Source of the DNA: Verrucomicrobiaceae bacterium
GTDB taxonomy: Bacteria; Verrucomicrobiota; Verrucomicrobiia; Verrucomicrobiales; Verrucomicrobiaceae
Direction: 5' to 3'
NCBI GenBank assembly: GCA_947471905.1
Contig: CANIZT010000003.1
Location: 1-44,008 of the forward strand
Length of the DNA: 44,008 nt
The number at the start of each line of letters is the position of its first letter. Positions within the stretch are counted from its first letter, which is position 1. Under the pieces are notes generated by a model. The model made no database searches. It saw only the letters and a program-made list of their open reading frames with translations, and was not told the origin of the DNA. Below are positions 1 to 8,748 of the stretch, piece after piece. Both the position numbers and the translations under genes were made by a program.

Positions 1-1
1 C

Positions 2-526
2 GAAATCGAGGGCATGAAAAAGCAACAGCTCGAGAGCAAAAAAGAAATCGCGCTGCTCATGGCCGAACTCAAAAAGCGCGAAGTGCCGCCGGACAAAAAA
101 ATCCCGCCTGTCGTCGTGCAACCTTCCGGCAGTGGCATGGATGCGGACACGAAAGTTTATTTCGTCGAGGCCAGCGCAGGTGCTTTGAAAATTCTGGGTG
201 CCTGGGGCGAGGATTATCGTCTCAGTGCCACCGCCGAGGTTGTTGTCGCCGATGTGGCCTACAATCACTTCCTCACCGAAGTGGCGAAGAACCCAAAGTC
301 ACTCGTGTTGTTCTTGATTCGAGACGACGGCCAGGTTGCCTTCAACAACGGTGCCGGTCGTGCTGATAATGAATACAAGCTGCGCGTGGGCAAACTGCCC
401 ATCCCCGGCCGCGGCGTGCTTGATCTCGCCATGTTTGAAAAGTTTCTCGGTAAAATCCCGCCGCCGCCCGCTGCCGTGCCCGCTCCGCCTGCCACGCCAC
501 CTGCGGTGCCAAAGAAAACCACCTGA
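2..526 (+). CDS. Hypothetical protein, C-terminal part (5' end outside the window)
   Basis: The reading frame is open through the left window edge (E-I-E-G precede the first visible Met at 14), so this is the end of a longer gene. The visible part starts with a charged, probably coiled-coil helix (Met14 onward, rich in K/E/Q). A compact mixed alpha/beta domain follows, with the strand-like runs KVYFVEAS and SLVLFLIRDDG and a loop GKLPIPGRG. The tail is rich in Pro and Ala (about 20 residues). The stop is followed five bases later by the ATG of the ExbD/MotB-like gene at 532, so the two are almost certainly co-transcribed. I do not recognise a named family. By context it may be a second membrane-anchored partner of an ion-driven stator complex whose channel gene lies upstream, but that is inference. 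Existence of the gene is secure; its function is not. Confidence 0.75.
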   Translation, partial: EIEGMKKQQLESKKEIALLMAELKKREVPPDKKIPPVVVQPSGSGMDADTKVYFVEASAGALKILGAWGEDYRLSATAEVVVADVAYNHFLTEVAKNPKSLVLFLIRDDGQVAFNNGAGRADNEYKLRVGKLPIPGRGVLDLAMFEKFLGKIPPPPAAVPAPPATPPAVPKKTT

Positions 527-531
527 CCGCC

Positions 532-2070
532 ATGTCGAAACGCAAACACGAGGAGCAGGAGCTGCCGTTCGTCGCCTTGATGGACACGATGACCAACGTC
601 GTCGGAGTACTTATCATCGTGCTCGTCATGGTCGGTCTCAGCGTGACCAGCGCCGTCAAAAAAGTGCTCTCTGACCTGCCGCCGGTCACTCCTGAGGAAT
701 ACAAACAGATCACTGAGCAGGTCAAAGAACTGCCCAAGCTCCAGACTCCCGAGGAGATCAAGGAAAAGCAAAAACAGGCAGAGGCCGCGCTGAAAAAAGC
801 CATCGAAGACCTCAAGACCGTCGATACCTCCGAGATGCAGTCCAAGATGAAATTCATGGATCTCGATGTCTTCAAGAAGCAGCTCGAAGACCGCCAGAAG
901 GAACGTGAACTGGCCAAAGCAGAGACCGACAAGATGCTGCAAGAGCTGGAACGCTTGAAGGCGCTGCTCGATCAGACGCCGGAGTTCAAGCCGCCACCGC
1001 CAACCTATGTGCGCCTGCCCAATCCGCGCCCTTATCCTGAGAAACCGGTCGAAACGCGCATCCTCGTCGCCAAACAAGGCGTGCTCACTTTCAATCAAAC
1101 CAAATTCCTGCAACCCATCCTCGACGGCATGGAGAAGGTGAAGTCACAGCTCGAGTTCCAGAAGGTGGAATACCCGCCTTTCGCCAAATTACTCGAAGGT
1201 ATCCTCGGTTCGCCTGCCAATGCGCAGAAAGCCTGGCCGGAAATCGCACCGCTGGTCGATCGCGTGCAGATGGAGCTGGCCGCACAGGCCTACAAGGCGT
1301 TGTCAGACGGCGGCATCGTTCCCACGAAACAACTTCTCGCCGCCCTCACCGACATCGCCGTTCCGACTCGTCAGACCGTGCCCATCGTCGCTGAAGCCGT
1401 CGCCGCTGCCGCGAAGGGCGATGTTTCCAAGTGGGTGAAGCTCGATCCCTCCAAGGACCCCACGACACCCGTGATCAAAGCCGTCGCCGCAGGTGGCAAG
1501 ATCACCTTTTCGTGGGGGGCATTGACCAAAGAGGTCAAGGCCACGCCCAAAGATGTCGCCGACTACTTTCACGATCTCGGCGAGGTCAAAGGCATCGAGA
1601 ACGTCAGCAAGGCGCGCACCATCTACGATGCCACGCGCATCCAGGCGCTGCTGCAACGCGCCGCCGCGAACCCGCTCATCGCCGGTGCGTATGCCATGGA
1701 GCCGAAAGTTCTTCTCGCGTCGCCTTACGTTCAACTCGCTCTCACACCCAAAGGCGGTGGCGGCGAGACGATTGAGGCCATGAAGCAGCCCAACTCCGCC
1801 TACATCCGCCTCATGCGTGACATCAAGGCCGACCCCAACGGTGTCGCCGTCTTTCAGGTCATGCCCGATGCATTTGCCGCCTATCTCGAAGCGCGCAAGA
1901 TCGCCGATGAAGTCGGTGTCGCCGCCACCTGGGAGTTTCTCGCCAAGCTTGATCTCGCTCTAAATGTGACCGGCTATGAAGTGCAGCGACTCGCTCCCAC
2001 CGCCGCTCGTGCCAAGGCGGGCGCTGCTGCGGCTGTCACCATCGCGCCACCGAAACGCTCGCTGGATTGA
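532..2070 (+). CDS. ExbD/MotB-like single-pass inner-membrane protein
   Basis: A 512-residue protein. A short charged N-terminus (SKRKHEEQE) precedes one hydrophobic segment at about residues 20-38, with Asp18 (LMDTMTNVVGVLIIV) at its cytoplasmic edge. That topology, with an acidic residue at the start of the single helix, is typical of ExbD/TolR/MotB stator subunits. Residues about 55-150 are a Lys/Glu/Gln-rich predicted coiled coil, then a Pro-rich linker (KPPPPTYVRLPNPRPYP), then about 330 residues of periplasmic domain that I cannot assign. It is far longer than classical ExbD (about 140 residues), so it is not a standard TonB-system ExbD. It follows the preceding gene by 5 nt and converges on the pyrophosphorylase gene, leaving 20 nt. 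The stator-like reading rests on the N-terminus only. Confidence 0.6.
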   Translation: MSKRKHEEQELPFVALMDTMTNVVGVLIIVLVMVGLSVTSAVKKVLSDLPPVTPEEYKQITEQVKELPKLQTPEEIKEKQKQAEAALKKAIEDLKTVDTSEMQSKMKFMDLDVFKKQLEDRQKERELAKAETDKMLQELERLKALLDQTPEFKPPPPTYVRLPNPRPYPEKPVETRILVAKQGVLTFNQTKFLQPILDGMEKVKSQLEFQKVEYPPFAKLLEGILGSPANAQKAWPEIAPLVDRVQMELAAQAYKALSDGGIVPTKQLLAALTDIAVPTRQTVPIVAEAVAAAAKGDVSKWVKLDPSKDPTTPVIKAVAAGGKITFSWGALTKEVKATPKDVADYFHDLGEVKGIENVSKARTIYDATRIQALLQRAAANPLIAGAYAMEPKVLLASPYVQLALTPKGGGGETIEAMKQPNSAYIRLMRDIKADPNGVAVFQVMPDAFAAYLEARKIADEVGVAATWEFLAKLDLALNVTGYEVQRLAPTAARAKAGAAAAVTIAPPKRSLD

Positions 2071-2081
2071 AGTGTCTTCAA
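2067..2081. repeat. Perfect 6-bp inverted repeat between convergent genes
   Basis: TTGAAG-TGT-CTTCAA is a perfect 6-bp stem with a 3-nt loop. It overlaps the stop codon of the ExbD/MotB-like gene and lies 10 nt beyond the stop of the convergent pyrophosphorylase gene. It could act as a short bidirectional transcription end point, but no T-run follows on either strand, so a classical intrinsic terminator is not supported. Confidence 0.3.
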
Positions 2082-2090
2082 GCTGCAAAA

Positions 2091-3527
2091 TCAGTCCACG
2101 CTGATCTGTCCTTCATGCACACCGGCTTTCAGCTTCACCGCAGCGTTGGTGTGATTGTGAATCACGGCATCGCCTTTGAACACAACACCCGCGCCGCATT
2201 CGACCGGGCCATGCACCAGCAGGCTGTGGCAATGTAATAAACTCGGTGTGTGCGGGAAGTTTTGCGCCAGGCCATCCACCAGCTTGCAGAGCTTTTGGTC
2301 GAGATGGAGGTGCGGTGGCTGGCCGTTGCGGCTGGGATGCAGGCGCAGGCAGAAGTCCTCGGTGAGTTCGTAGGCATCGGAGCGCACGGCCAGCAGATCA
2401 CTCGTGGTCTTCACCGGAGCGAAGCGCACGCGCGAGACTTCGATGGCACCCGCACCATGGAAGCACTCGATGGCGGCACCCATTGCGGTCTCCACCTGAA
2501 TCACCGCAGGCGAACTGCCATCGCGCGGATCGACCGTCTTCTTGTTCATGATCGGTGGCAGCGGAATCAGGTCGTCATTGGCCTCCAGCGCGATCTTGAG
2601 CGCTTGAAGATCAATCCACAGATTGTTCGTGTTGAAGTAGCGATGCAGATCGATGTTTTGGAAATGGCTCTCGTCGTCCTTCGGACACTGCGCAGACTCT
2701 CGCAGCAGAAAGCGTCCATCGCTCAACCGCACCGCAAGATGACCGCCCTTCTTGTCCGACTCCGTGCGACGGGTGACTTCCATGGCAAACGGCATGCCAC
2801 TATCCGCGAACCATGCGAGGATCGCTGGATCGAGCGTGGCACCGAGATTGTCCGAGTTCGACACAAATGCATAACGCACACCGCCGCCAAGCAGACGATC
2901 CAGCCAGCCCGAGCCAACCAAGCACGCATAGATGTCGCCATGGCCTGGCGGGCACCATTCTTGATCGGGATTGGCCGGCCAAGTCGCAGGCTCCAGTGAA
3001 CTTGCCAGCACCTTCGGCACCTTGTTCTGCATGAGTTCCCAAGTCTCCGTCCCACCGAGCTGCGGGAAACGCGTCGCGAGATGCGCCGCTGTGTCTGCCG
3101 AGGTGCTGAAGCTGTTCATGAACATGAACAAAGGCACTTGGCTGCCGGTCTGCGCGCGCATGCGGAGAATCTGCCGCGCGATCAAATCGAGAAACGTGTC
3201 TTCGCCGCGCACCGGCAGCAGCGATTTCGCCTTCTCGAGACCCATGCCTGTGCCAAGGCCGCCGTTGAGCTTGATGAGCACCGTCTGCTTCAGCAGTACC
3301 GCAGCGCGACCAGCATCCGGCGGTGTGAGTGTATCGGCACAAGGCAGATCTTTTGCCGGGGCAATGGTGGCCTCGGGGATCATCCCTGTCTCACCGGCCA
3401 GCAAGGCCGCGTAACTACCACGAAAGGCGCGGATGGCAGACTCGCTCAAGCCGGCGGCCTGCATTTTTTGGCGAAAAGGGGCAAACGATGTTTCGATGCT
3501 CTCGTGGCTGCGGGTTGGATCGCTCAT
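2091..3527 (-). CDS. UTP--glucose-1-phosphate uridylyltransferase family (UDPGP) nucleotidyltransferase
   Basis: A 478-residue cytosolic enzyme of the UDPGP family, the eukaryotic-type UDP-sugar pyrophosphorylases, unrelated to bacterial GalU. These make UDP-sugar plus pyrophosphate from UTP and a sugar 1-phosphate. The nucleotide-binding loop LNGGLGTGMGLEKAKS is at residues 87-102, WCPPGHGD at 191-198 and SNSDNLG at 223-229. The Lys-Lys-Gly-Gly of the sugar-phosphate region is near 259-262. The C-terminal third has the beta-helix look of the family (GVVFKGDAVIHNHTNAAVKLKAGV). Length matches the family. It is the last gene of the long minus-strand run, 45 nt after the DUF1552 gene. Whether glucose 1-phosphate or another sugar phosphate is the substrate (UDP-GlcNAc pyrophosphorylases share the fold) cannot be decided from the motifs. 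Confidence 0.88.
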   Translation of the reverse strand: MSDPTRSHESIETSFAPFRQKMQAAGLSESAIRAFRGSYAALLAGETGMIPEATIAPAKDLPCADTLTPPDAGRAAVLLKQTVLIKLNGGLGTGMGLEKAKSLLPVRGEDTFLDLIARQILRMRAQTGSQVPLFMFMNSFSTSADTAAHLATRFPQLGGTETWELMQNKVPKVLASSLEPATWPANPDQEWCPPGHGDIYACLVGSGWLDRLLGGGVRYAFVSNSDNLGATLDPAILAWFADSGMPFAMEVTRRTESDKKGGHLAVRLSDGRFLLRESAQCPKDDESHFQNIDLHRYFNTNNLWIDLQALKIALEANDDLIPLPPIMNKKTVDPRDGSSPAVIQVETAMGAAIECFHGAGAIEVSRVRFAPVKTTSDLLAVRSDAYELTEDFCLRLHPSRNGQPPHLHLDQKLCKLVDGLAQNFPHTPSLLHCHSLLVHGPVECGAGVVFKGDAVIHNHTNAAVKLKAGVHEGQISVD

Positions 3528-3572
3528 AGGGCCGCAAGGCTAGAGGAACAACGAACCGAGGCAAATGATGAT

Positions 3573-4895
3573 TCACGCTGCCAGATTCAAAGCCCCGCCT
3601 TCACACAATTCCGCCTTCCCAAAGGTCTTCAGTTCGGTGTGACCCATCGCTTGAGCAACGGACATCCAGAGGCGGTTGTGCGCTGCTTTGTCGAATTTAA
3701 GCGAGCGGCCCATCTTGAAACCGAATCCGCCGCCGACCATGACGTAGGGGATGTTGTCCAACGTGTGCGTGTTGCCTTTGCCTAGCTCGTTCGTCCACAC
3801 CAGCAGCGTGTTGTCGAGCATTGAACCTTCGCCTGCTGGTTCGGACGTTTCACTCAGTCGCTTCGCCATATAGGCGAACTCACCGGCGAACCAGGTGTTG
3901 ATCTTCATGAGCTTCTCGTAGCTCTCTTTTTTGTCATCGGGATCGTGCGAGAGGCTGTGATGGCCTTCTTCCACGCCAAGCCAGCGCATCTGCGCCATCC
4001 CGACGGAGCGCATGTATTGCAGGGTGGCTACGCGGGCCATGTCGTTGGAAAGCGAATTGACGAGGAGGTCAATCTGGATGCGGCTGATCTGCGGCGTGTT
4101 GTCGTTCACGAGTTCAATGCTCGGATCGACCTGCGGCACGGGATGCGAGAGTTTGCCCTGCTTGTCCGCATCGGCCAAATCCTGCTCCAATCCGCGCACC
4201 AGCGTCATGTGCTGGTCGAGCAATGCTTTGTCGCGGGCGCTGAGCTTGGAGGAGATGCGCTTCAAGTCCTCGCGCACGTCATCAAGGATGCTCACAAGGC
4301 TCTCCTTGTCCTTCATCTTGCCGTAAACCTTTTTCAGCACTTGATGCGGATCGTCAATGGGCGCGATGGGCTGGTTGCCACCGGCGTAACTCATGCGTGT
4401 CCATGGATCGGCACGCTCCGGCACGGCGACGCCGAATTCGAGCGACCCGAAGCGCGTTTTCGTCTCCTTGCGGCTCTGGAGGAAGTTTTTGATCTCCTGG
4501 TCGATGGAGATGTTGCTCGCCCAGCCGGCGGGATTGCCGCCGCCGCCCATGATGTTGCCCTTCATGAGTTCGTCGCAGGTGAGCAGGCAGCTCATGCCGC
4601 GCATGTGGCTGTCGCCATCGCCTTTCACTTTATTGGCGACGCCGTGCAGGATCAGCATGCGGTCTTTGAAGCTCTCCAGCGGCTTCAAGATCGACTTGAA
4701 GCTAAACCCCGCGCCTTCTTGGTCCGGCCAGAATTCGTTCGGCAGTGTGCCGTTGGGCGAGAACATGATCACCAGCCGCTGGCGCTTCTGCGGAGCGGGC
4801 GCGCCGGTGAGGCTCGGCAGTCCGGTGAGGAACGGCAGCGCTCCGGCGGAGATGCCGAGGTCGCGGAGGAATTGGCGGCGGTCGAGGTGTTTCAT
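3573..4895 (-). CDS. DUF1552 domain protein with Tat signal
   Basis: A 440-residue exported protein. The N-terminus contains a twin-arginine motif, R6-R7-Q-F-L-R, followed by a hydrophobic stretch (GISAGALPFL), so Tat export is likely. The rest matches DUF1552 as known from Planctomycetota and Verrucomicrobiota: an RLVIMFSPNG start, an LHGVANKVKGDGDSHMRGM segment and a C-terminal TLLVWTNELGKGNTHTLDNIP stretch. The fold resembles that of other exported alkaline-phosphatase-like DUF1501 proteins. DUF1552 genes typically sit beside DUF1592 cytochromes, as here (20 nt downstream of one). Biochemical function is unknown; an extracytoplasmic redox or carbohydrate-related role is only a guess from that pairing. 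Confidence 0.85.
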   Translation of the reverse strand: MKHLDRRQFLRDLGISAGALPFLTGLPSLTGAPAPQKRQRLVIMFSPNGTLPNEFWPDQEGAGFSFKSILKPLESFKDRMLILHGVANKVKGDGDSHMRGMSCLLTCDELMKGNIMGGGGNPAGWASNISIDQEIKNFLQSRKETKTRFGSLEFGVAVPERADPWTRMSYAGGNQPIAPIDDPHQVLKKVYGKMKDKESLVSILDDVREDLKRISSKLSARDKALLDQHMTLVRGLEQDLADADKQGKLSHPVPQVDPSIELVNDNTPQISRIQIDLLVNSLSNDMARVATLQYMRSVGMAQMRWLGVEEGHHSLSHDPDDKKESYEKLMKINTWFAGEFAYMAKRLSETSEPAGEGSMLDNTLLVWTNELGKGNTHTLDNIPYVMVGGGFGFKMGRSLKFDKAAHNRLWMSVAQAMGHTELKTFGKAELCEGGALNLAA

Positions 4896-4915
4896 GGCGG
4901 TGGTGCGATGGGAGG

Positions 4916-7246
4916 TTATTTCGCTTCGGTCGCGACGATGGCGATGTCGAGCATGAGCTTCTGAATGTTGCAGTTGTTCGCGGCGAAGTCGCGCTGGAGG
5001 TTGTCGAGCGTGGCGATGCCGTAGGCGGAGGGTTCCTGTTTGATGAGGTGATGAAACAGATGCCGGATGAAGGCGCGATGGCCGCCCGGATTGTTGGCGA
5101 CGTAGTTCACGATGTCACGCGGTCCAGTGAGGCGGACGAGCTGGCCCTCGTGCGTGGTGAACTCGGTCACGGGATTGACCGGCTTGTTGTTGTCTTTCAT
5201 GCGCCAGCGGCCCACAGCGTCGAAGTTTTCGAGGCTGAAGCCGAGCGGGTTGATCAGGCTGTGGCAGGTCATGCAGCCGCCGCTTCGTGTCAGCTCGGTG
5301 ATCTTCTCGCGCATCGTCAGCTTTGGATTGAAGTGACTGTCCTCGAACACCACGGCCTTCATCGGCGGTTTGAGTGACATCCCGACGATGTTGCGCGTCA
5401 AAAACACACCGCGGTGCACCGGTGACGACTGCTTCGTGTAGGCGAGCGAGGCGAGCAGATAGGGATGCGTGACGACACCAGCGCGCTGCTTCGGATCAAA
5501 GCCGACATGCTGAAACTCATCACCCGTGACCGGATGGCCGTAGAATTTGCCAAGGCGCTCGTTGAGCAGCAGGTAATCGGCCTGAAGCAGCTCGCGGTAA
5601 TCGGATTTCCCGCTCCACACGACCTCGTCGATGAATTGAAACAGCGACTCGCGCAGGTCGGCGAGCAGCTCGGGCGTGAAGTCGGGAAACGCCTTCGGAT
5701 CCTTGTTGATGACCTCGGCGCGTTCGAGTTCCAGCCACTGGTGGAAGAAACCGTGCAGCTTCGATTTCGTGCGCGGATCGTTCAGCATGCGCTGGGCCTC
5801 GGCCTTGATCTGATCGCGCGTTTTGAGTTTTCCGGACGCGGCTGCCTGCGCGAGTTTCTTGTCGGGAACCGAATCCCACAGCGAAAGTGCAAGACGTGAG
5901 GCCGTGTCGAAGTCATCAGCCGTTTCACCCACCTTGAGATCAGGATAGAGGAACTGCGGCGATTTCAACGCGAGCATCACGACGCGCTTCACGGCGGTCT
6001 CGGGCGTCTTCGCGGCCTTGAAATGCGATTCGACGAAGATCTGCTTCAAATCGTCGCTCAACGGCCTGCGCATGGCGGCCTCGACAAAGCCATGCGCGAA
6101 TTTGCGCAGCTTCTCGCCGCGATCCGGTGCCTTGGCTTTCGTGCCGGCGAGTTCGTCGATGTTTTCGACGACATGCTCGGCGACGGCGATGGCGGCATCA
6201 GTCACCGCCTGGTCCCACGCCTTCGAAATCGTCGTGCCGCGTGGATAACCGCCGCTGCTATCATCGGCGGGGAACTCCGTGTTCACGATCATGAGCTCGC
6301 GCGTGCGATCCGTGCGCAGCGCATGCGCGGGAATGAGCTCTTTCACACCATGCGGCGGCTTCCACCACAGTTCGATGGACGCGGACTTTTCTTTGAATTT
6401 GAAATGGTCAAGCACGAGCCGGTAGGCGCGTCCGCCAACGAGGAAGATCGATTTTTTTTCCTCGCGCACCTCTGGGCCAGCGCTCACCCAGCCGTCGATC
6501 AGCGCATCGCCGTCGGTGGTGTCATTGATCCACAGGCGGAAGCCGTTCTCCGACTTCACGGCGAACTCATACATGCCGGTCTCGCGGGCGACGATGCTGC
6601 CCTCGAAGCGATTTTGAAACTGCTCGGCCTCCAGCACCGCCTTGTCTGGACTGTCCGGCCCCCAATGGAAAGCGATCACGGGCTCGACCTTCTCGATAGT
6701 CTTGTTTGGGCGCTTGGCCTTGATGCCTTTCGTCGGTGTCGTGTCCACGGGCTTTTCTCCCGGCTTCGGCAGTTCCACGCCGCGATACGTGGCCTTCAGG
6801 CCCTGCTCGGCATTCACCGGCCGGTCAAAGCCCGGTCCCATGCGGAAACGTCCGATCACATCCATCACGCTGTTGCGGAACTGGTCGATCGTGAGCCTCG
6901 CCAGTTCCTTTTGCAGCGGATGCAGCCGCGCCTGGGCCGCAGGCGAGTAAAAGGCATCGTAAATGTACTCCGCGATGAGTTTGGAGTCCTCCGGCGTGCT
7001 CTTCTCCGGCGCGTCCTCCGGCATGGTGCGGTCAATCTGCCGCGCCAGCGCCTCAATGGTCTTCTCGCCGGTCAGCGTCTCGTCGTATTCATCCTCCACG
7101 CCTTGTCCACGATCACCATGGCACTCGGCGCAGAGTTTCTTGTACATCATCGCGCCAGGATGCTCCGTCGGCGCGGCCAGCGCGCACGTCGTGAACAACC
7201 ACAGCACAGGCAGTGGAAAACGAATCTGAGGAAATGTGGCAGCCAT
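4916..7246 (-). CDS. DUF1592/DUF1588 cytochrome c-like protein with PA14-like insert
   Basis: A 776-residue secreted protein. A Sec signal peptide spans residues 1-24. A class I cytochrome c domain has haem motif C39-A-E-C42-H43. The segments then follow the planctomycetal cytochrome order: DUF1587-like (about 110-135), a PA14-like carbohydrate-binding domain (about 190-312, with GMYEFAVKSENGFRLWIND), DUF1595/DUF1592-like helices (about 385-600), DUF1588 with a second haem motif C658-M-T-C661-H662 followed by INPLGFSLENFD, and DUF1585 at the C-terminus. Both CxxCH motifs are intact, so it may be a dihaem protein. It is followed 20 nt later by its usual partner DUF1552. The PA14 domain suggests binding to a glycan surface. 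The reaction catalysed by this family is not established. Confidence 0.87.
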   Translation of the reverse strand: MAATFPQIRFPLPVLWLFTTCALAAPTEHPGAMMYKKLCAECHGDRGQGVEDEYDETLTGEKTIEALARQIDRTMPEDAPEKSTPEDSKLIAEYIYDAFYSPAAQARLHPLQKELARLTIDQFRNSVMDVIGRFRMGPGFDRPVNAEQGLKATYRGVELPKPGEKPVDTTPTKGIKAKRPNKTIEKVEPVIAFHWGPDSPDKAVLEAEQFQNRFEGSIVARETGMYEFAVKSENGFRLWINDTTDGDALIDGWVSAGPEVREEKKSIFLVGGRAYRLVLDHFKFKEKSASIELWWKPPHGVKELIPAHALRTDRTRELMIVNTEFPADDSSGGYPRGTTISKAWDQAVTDAAIAVAEHVVENIDELAGTKAKAPDRGEKLRKFAHGFVEAAMRRPLSDDLKQIFVESHFKAAKTPETAVKRVVMLALKSPQFLYPDLKVGETADDFDTASRLALSLWDSVPDKKLAQAAASGKLKTRDQIKAEAQRMLNDPRTKSKLHGFFHQWLELERAEVINKDPKAFPDFTPELLADLRESLFQFIDEVVWSGKSDYRELLQADYLLLNERLGKFYGHPVTGDEFQHVGFDPKQRAGVVTHPYLLASLAYTKQSSPVHRGVFLTRNIVGMSLKPPMKAVVFEDSHFNPKLTMREKITELTRSGGCMTCHSLINPLGFSLENFDAVGRWRMKDNNKPVNPVTEFTTHEGQLVRLTGPRDIVNYVANNPGGHRAFIRHLFHHLIKQEPSAYGIATLDNLQRDFAANNCNIQKLMLDIAIVATEAK

Positions 7247-7324
7247 GAGGGGGGGATTAAAGTGGCTGAAAACATAACCCCCGCCACCACAGACCTCTTT
7301 CAGGCAATCATTTCGTCGTGACGA

Positions 7325-8677
7325 TCACAAACTCCATCCTTCGCGATACTCCGGCGTCAGCAGCGTGTTCGCCTCCGCATCGTTCGTGAATTTCATCGCA
7401 TCATTGTTCCACTCCAGCCGCGTGCCAGTGCGGCGCACGGCGATCATGCCAAGGAGGCCGATTTCGCTCAAAGCACCGCCGTATTCAAAGCTGGAGCCCG
7501 CAGGGCGGTTCTCGCGGATGGCGTTGAGCCAGTCTTGCTGGTGATTGCCCTTCGGCACGCGCGAGATCGTCTTCTCCGACACTTTGAAGTCCTTCATGCT
7601 CGCTTCAGGGATCAAACGCACCCCGCCCGCGCCATGCGAGCCGTGCATGATCTTGCCTTTGTCACCGATCACCACCGCGCCGATGCCGACGACCTTGCGG
7701 TTGTCCTGCTTCAGTTCTTCCGGTGCAGGGATGCCAAAGTCACCATCGTGCCAGATGAGTTTCACCGGGCCGCGACTGCCCTTTGCCGGGAATTCATATG
7801 TGATCCGAGTGCCTTGCGGGTAGAACTCGGCATTCTTGACTGGATCATAGCCCTTCGTCTCCGCGGTGATCGCCGTGGGCATGCCGAGATCTAGCGCCCA
7901 GAAAGAGGGATCGACGACATGGCAGATCCAGTCGCCGATGCAGCCGCTGCCGAAGGCCGAAAAGCCGCGCCAGCTAAACGGCACATACGCAGGATTGAAC
8001 GGCCGCGTCTTCAGCGGCCCCTGCCACAGGTCCCAGTCGAGTTCCTTCGGCACATCGTGCTTCTCCGCCTCCATCGCCTGCTGTTTGCTGATCTGGCAAT
8101 ACACGTCGCGGAAGGCATCACAGCCGGCGTGAATTTCCGACACGTTGCCGATGGCCCCGGATTGAACCATTTCCACGAAAAGCCGGATACTGTCCGATGA
8201 ATGCCCCTGATTGCCCACCTGCGTGATCACCTTCTTCTCCAGCGCCGCTTTTCGCATCGCCCGCACTTCCGCGATGGTGTGCGCCAGCGGTTTCTCACAA
8301 TACACATGCTTCCCATGACCGATGGCCGCGAGCGTGATCACCGCGTGCGAGTGATCCGGCGTGGCCACGAGCACGGCGTCGATCTCGTTGGTCATCGCAT
8401 CGAACATCTTGCGGAAGTCGGTGAAGCGCCGCGCCTTCGGGAACTTCTTGAAACTCTCCGCCGCACGCCGCTCATCCACATCGCACAGCGCCACAATGTC
8501 CTCGCCCGCCATGTCGCCCAAATCGGCCGCGCCGCGTCCTCCTACACCAATTGCGGCGATGCGGAGCTTGTTGGACGGCGTTTGAGCCCCGCTCTGAGCA
8601 CGCACGACATGTGCAGGGACGAACTGGAAGCCAAAGGCAGTGGCAGCTGAGGTGGAGATGAAGGAGCGGCGTTTCAT
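7325..8677 (-). CDS. Gfo/Idh/MocA family oxidoreductase, Tat-exported
   Basis: A 450-residue NAD(P)-dependent sugar-type oxidoreductase. I chose the ATG at 8677 because it begins a plausible Tat signal (MKRRSFISTSAATAFGF, cleavage near AHVVRA); the frame is open further upstream but gives an unlikely N-terminus. The Rossmann motif is IGVGGRGA (about 43-50), and the EKP catalytic-lysine motif is at 128-130 (YCEKPLAHT). The C-terminal half is the usual alpha/beta domain (WRGFSAFGSGCIGDWICHVVDP). Exported members of this family are common in Planctomycetota and Verrucomicrobiota and probably act on sugars or glycan ends in the periplasm. It lies 71 nt after a sulfatase gene and 78 nt before the DUF1592 cytochrome gene. 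Substrate unknown. Confidence 0.87.
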   Translation of the reverse strand: MKRRSFISTSAATAFGFQFVPAHVVRAQSGAQTPSNKLRIAAIGVGGRGAADLGDMAGEDIVALCDVDERRAAESFKKFPKARRFTDFRKMFDAMTNEIDAVLVATPDHSHAVITLAAIGHGKHVYCEKPLAHTIAEVRAMRKAALEKKVITQVGNQGHSSDSIRLFVEMVQSGAIGNVSEIHAGCDAFRDVYCQISKQQAMEAEKHDVPKELDWDLWQGPLKTRPFNPAYVPFSWRGFSAFGSGCIGDWICHVVDPSFWALDLGMPTAITAETKGYDPVKNAEFYPQGTRITYEFPAKGSRGPVKLIWHDGDFGIPAPEELKQDNRKVVGIGAVVIGDKGKIMHGSHGAGGVRLIPEASMKDFKVSEKTISRVPKGNHQQDWLNAIRENRPAGSSFEYGGALSEIGLLGMIAVRRTGTRLEWNNDAMKFTNDAEANTLLTPEYREGWSL

Positions 8678-8748
8678 GGTGAGAATAGAAGTCGGCCAAT
8701 GGCATTTTCTTGCAGTGCTTGGCCAGTTCGATTCAGGCGACGCTTCCC

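Noticed and set aside
8694..8724. GGCCAA...TTGGCC inverted repeat in the gap between a sulfatase and the Gfo/Idh gene
   Set aside because: The stem is short, the loop long with a bulge, and no T-run follows; not enough for a terminator call.
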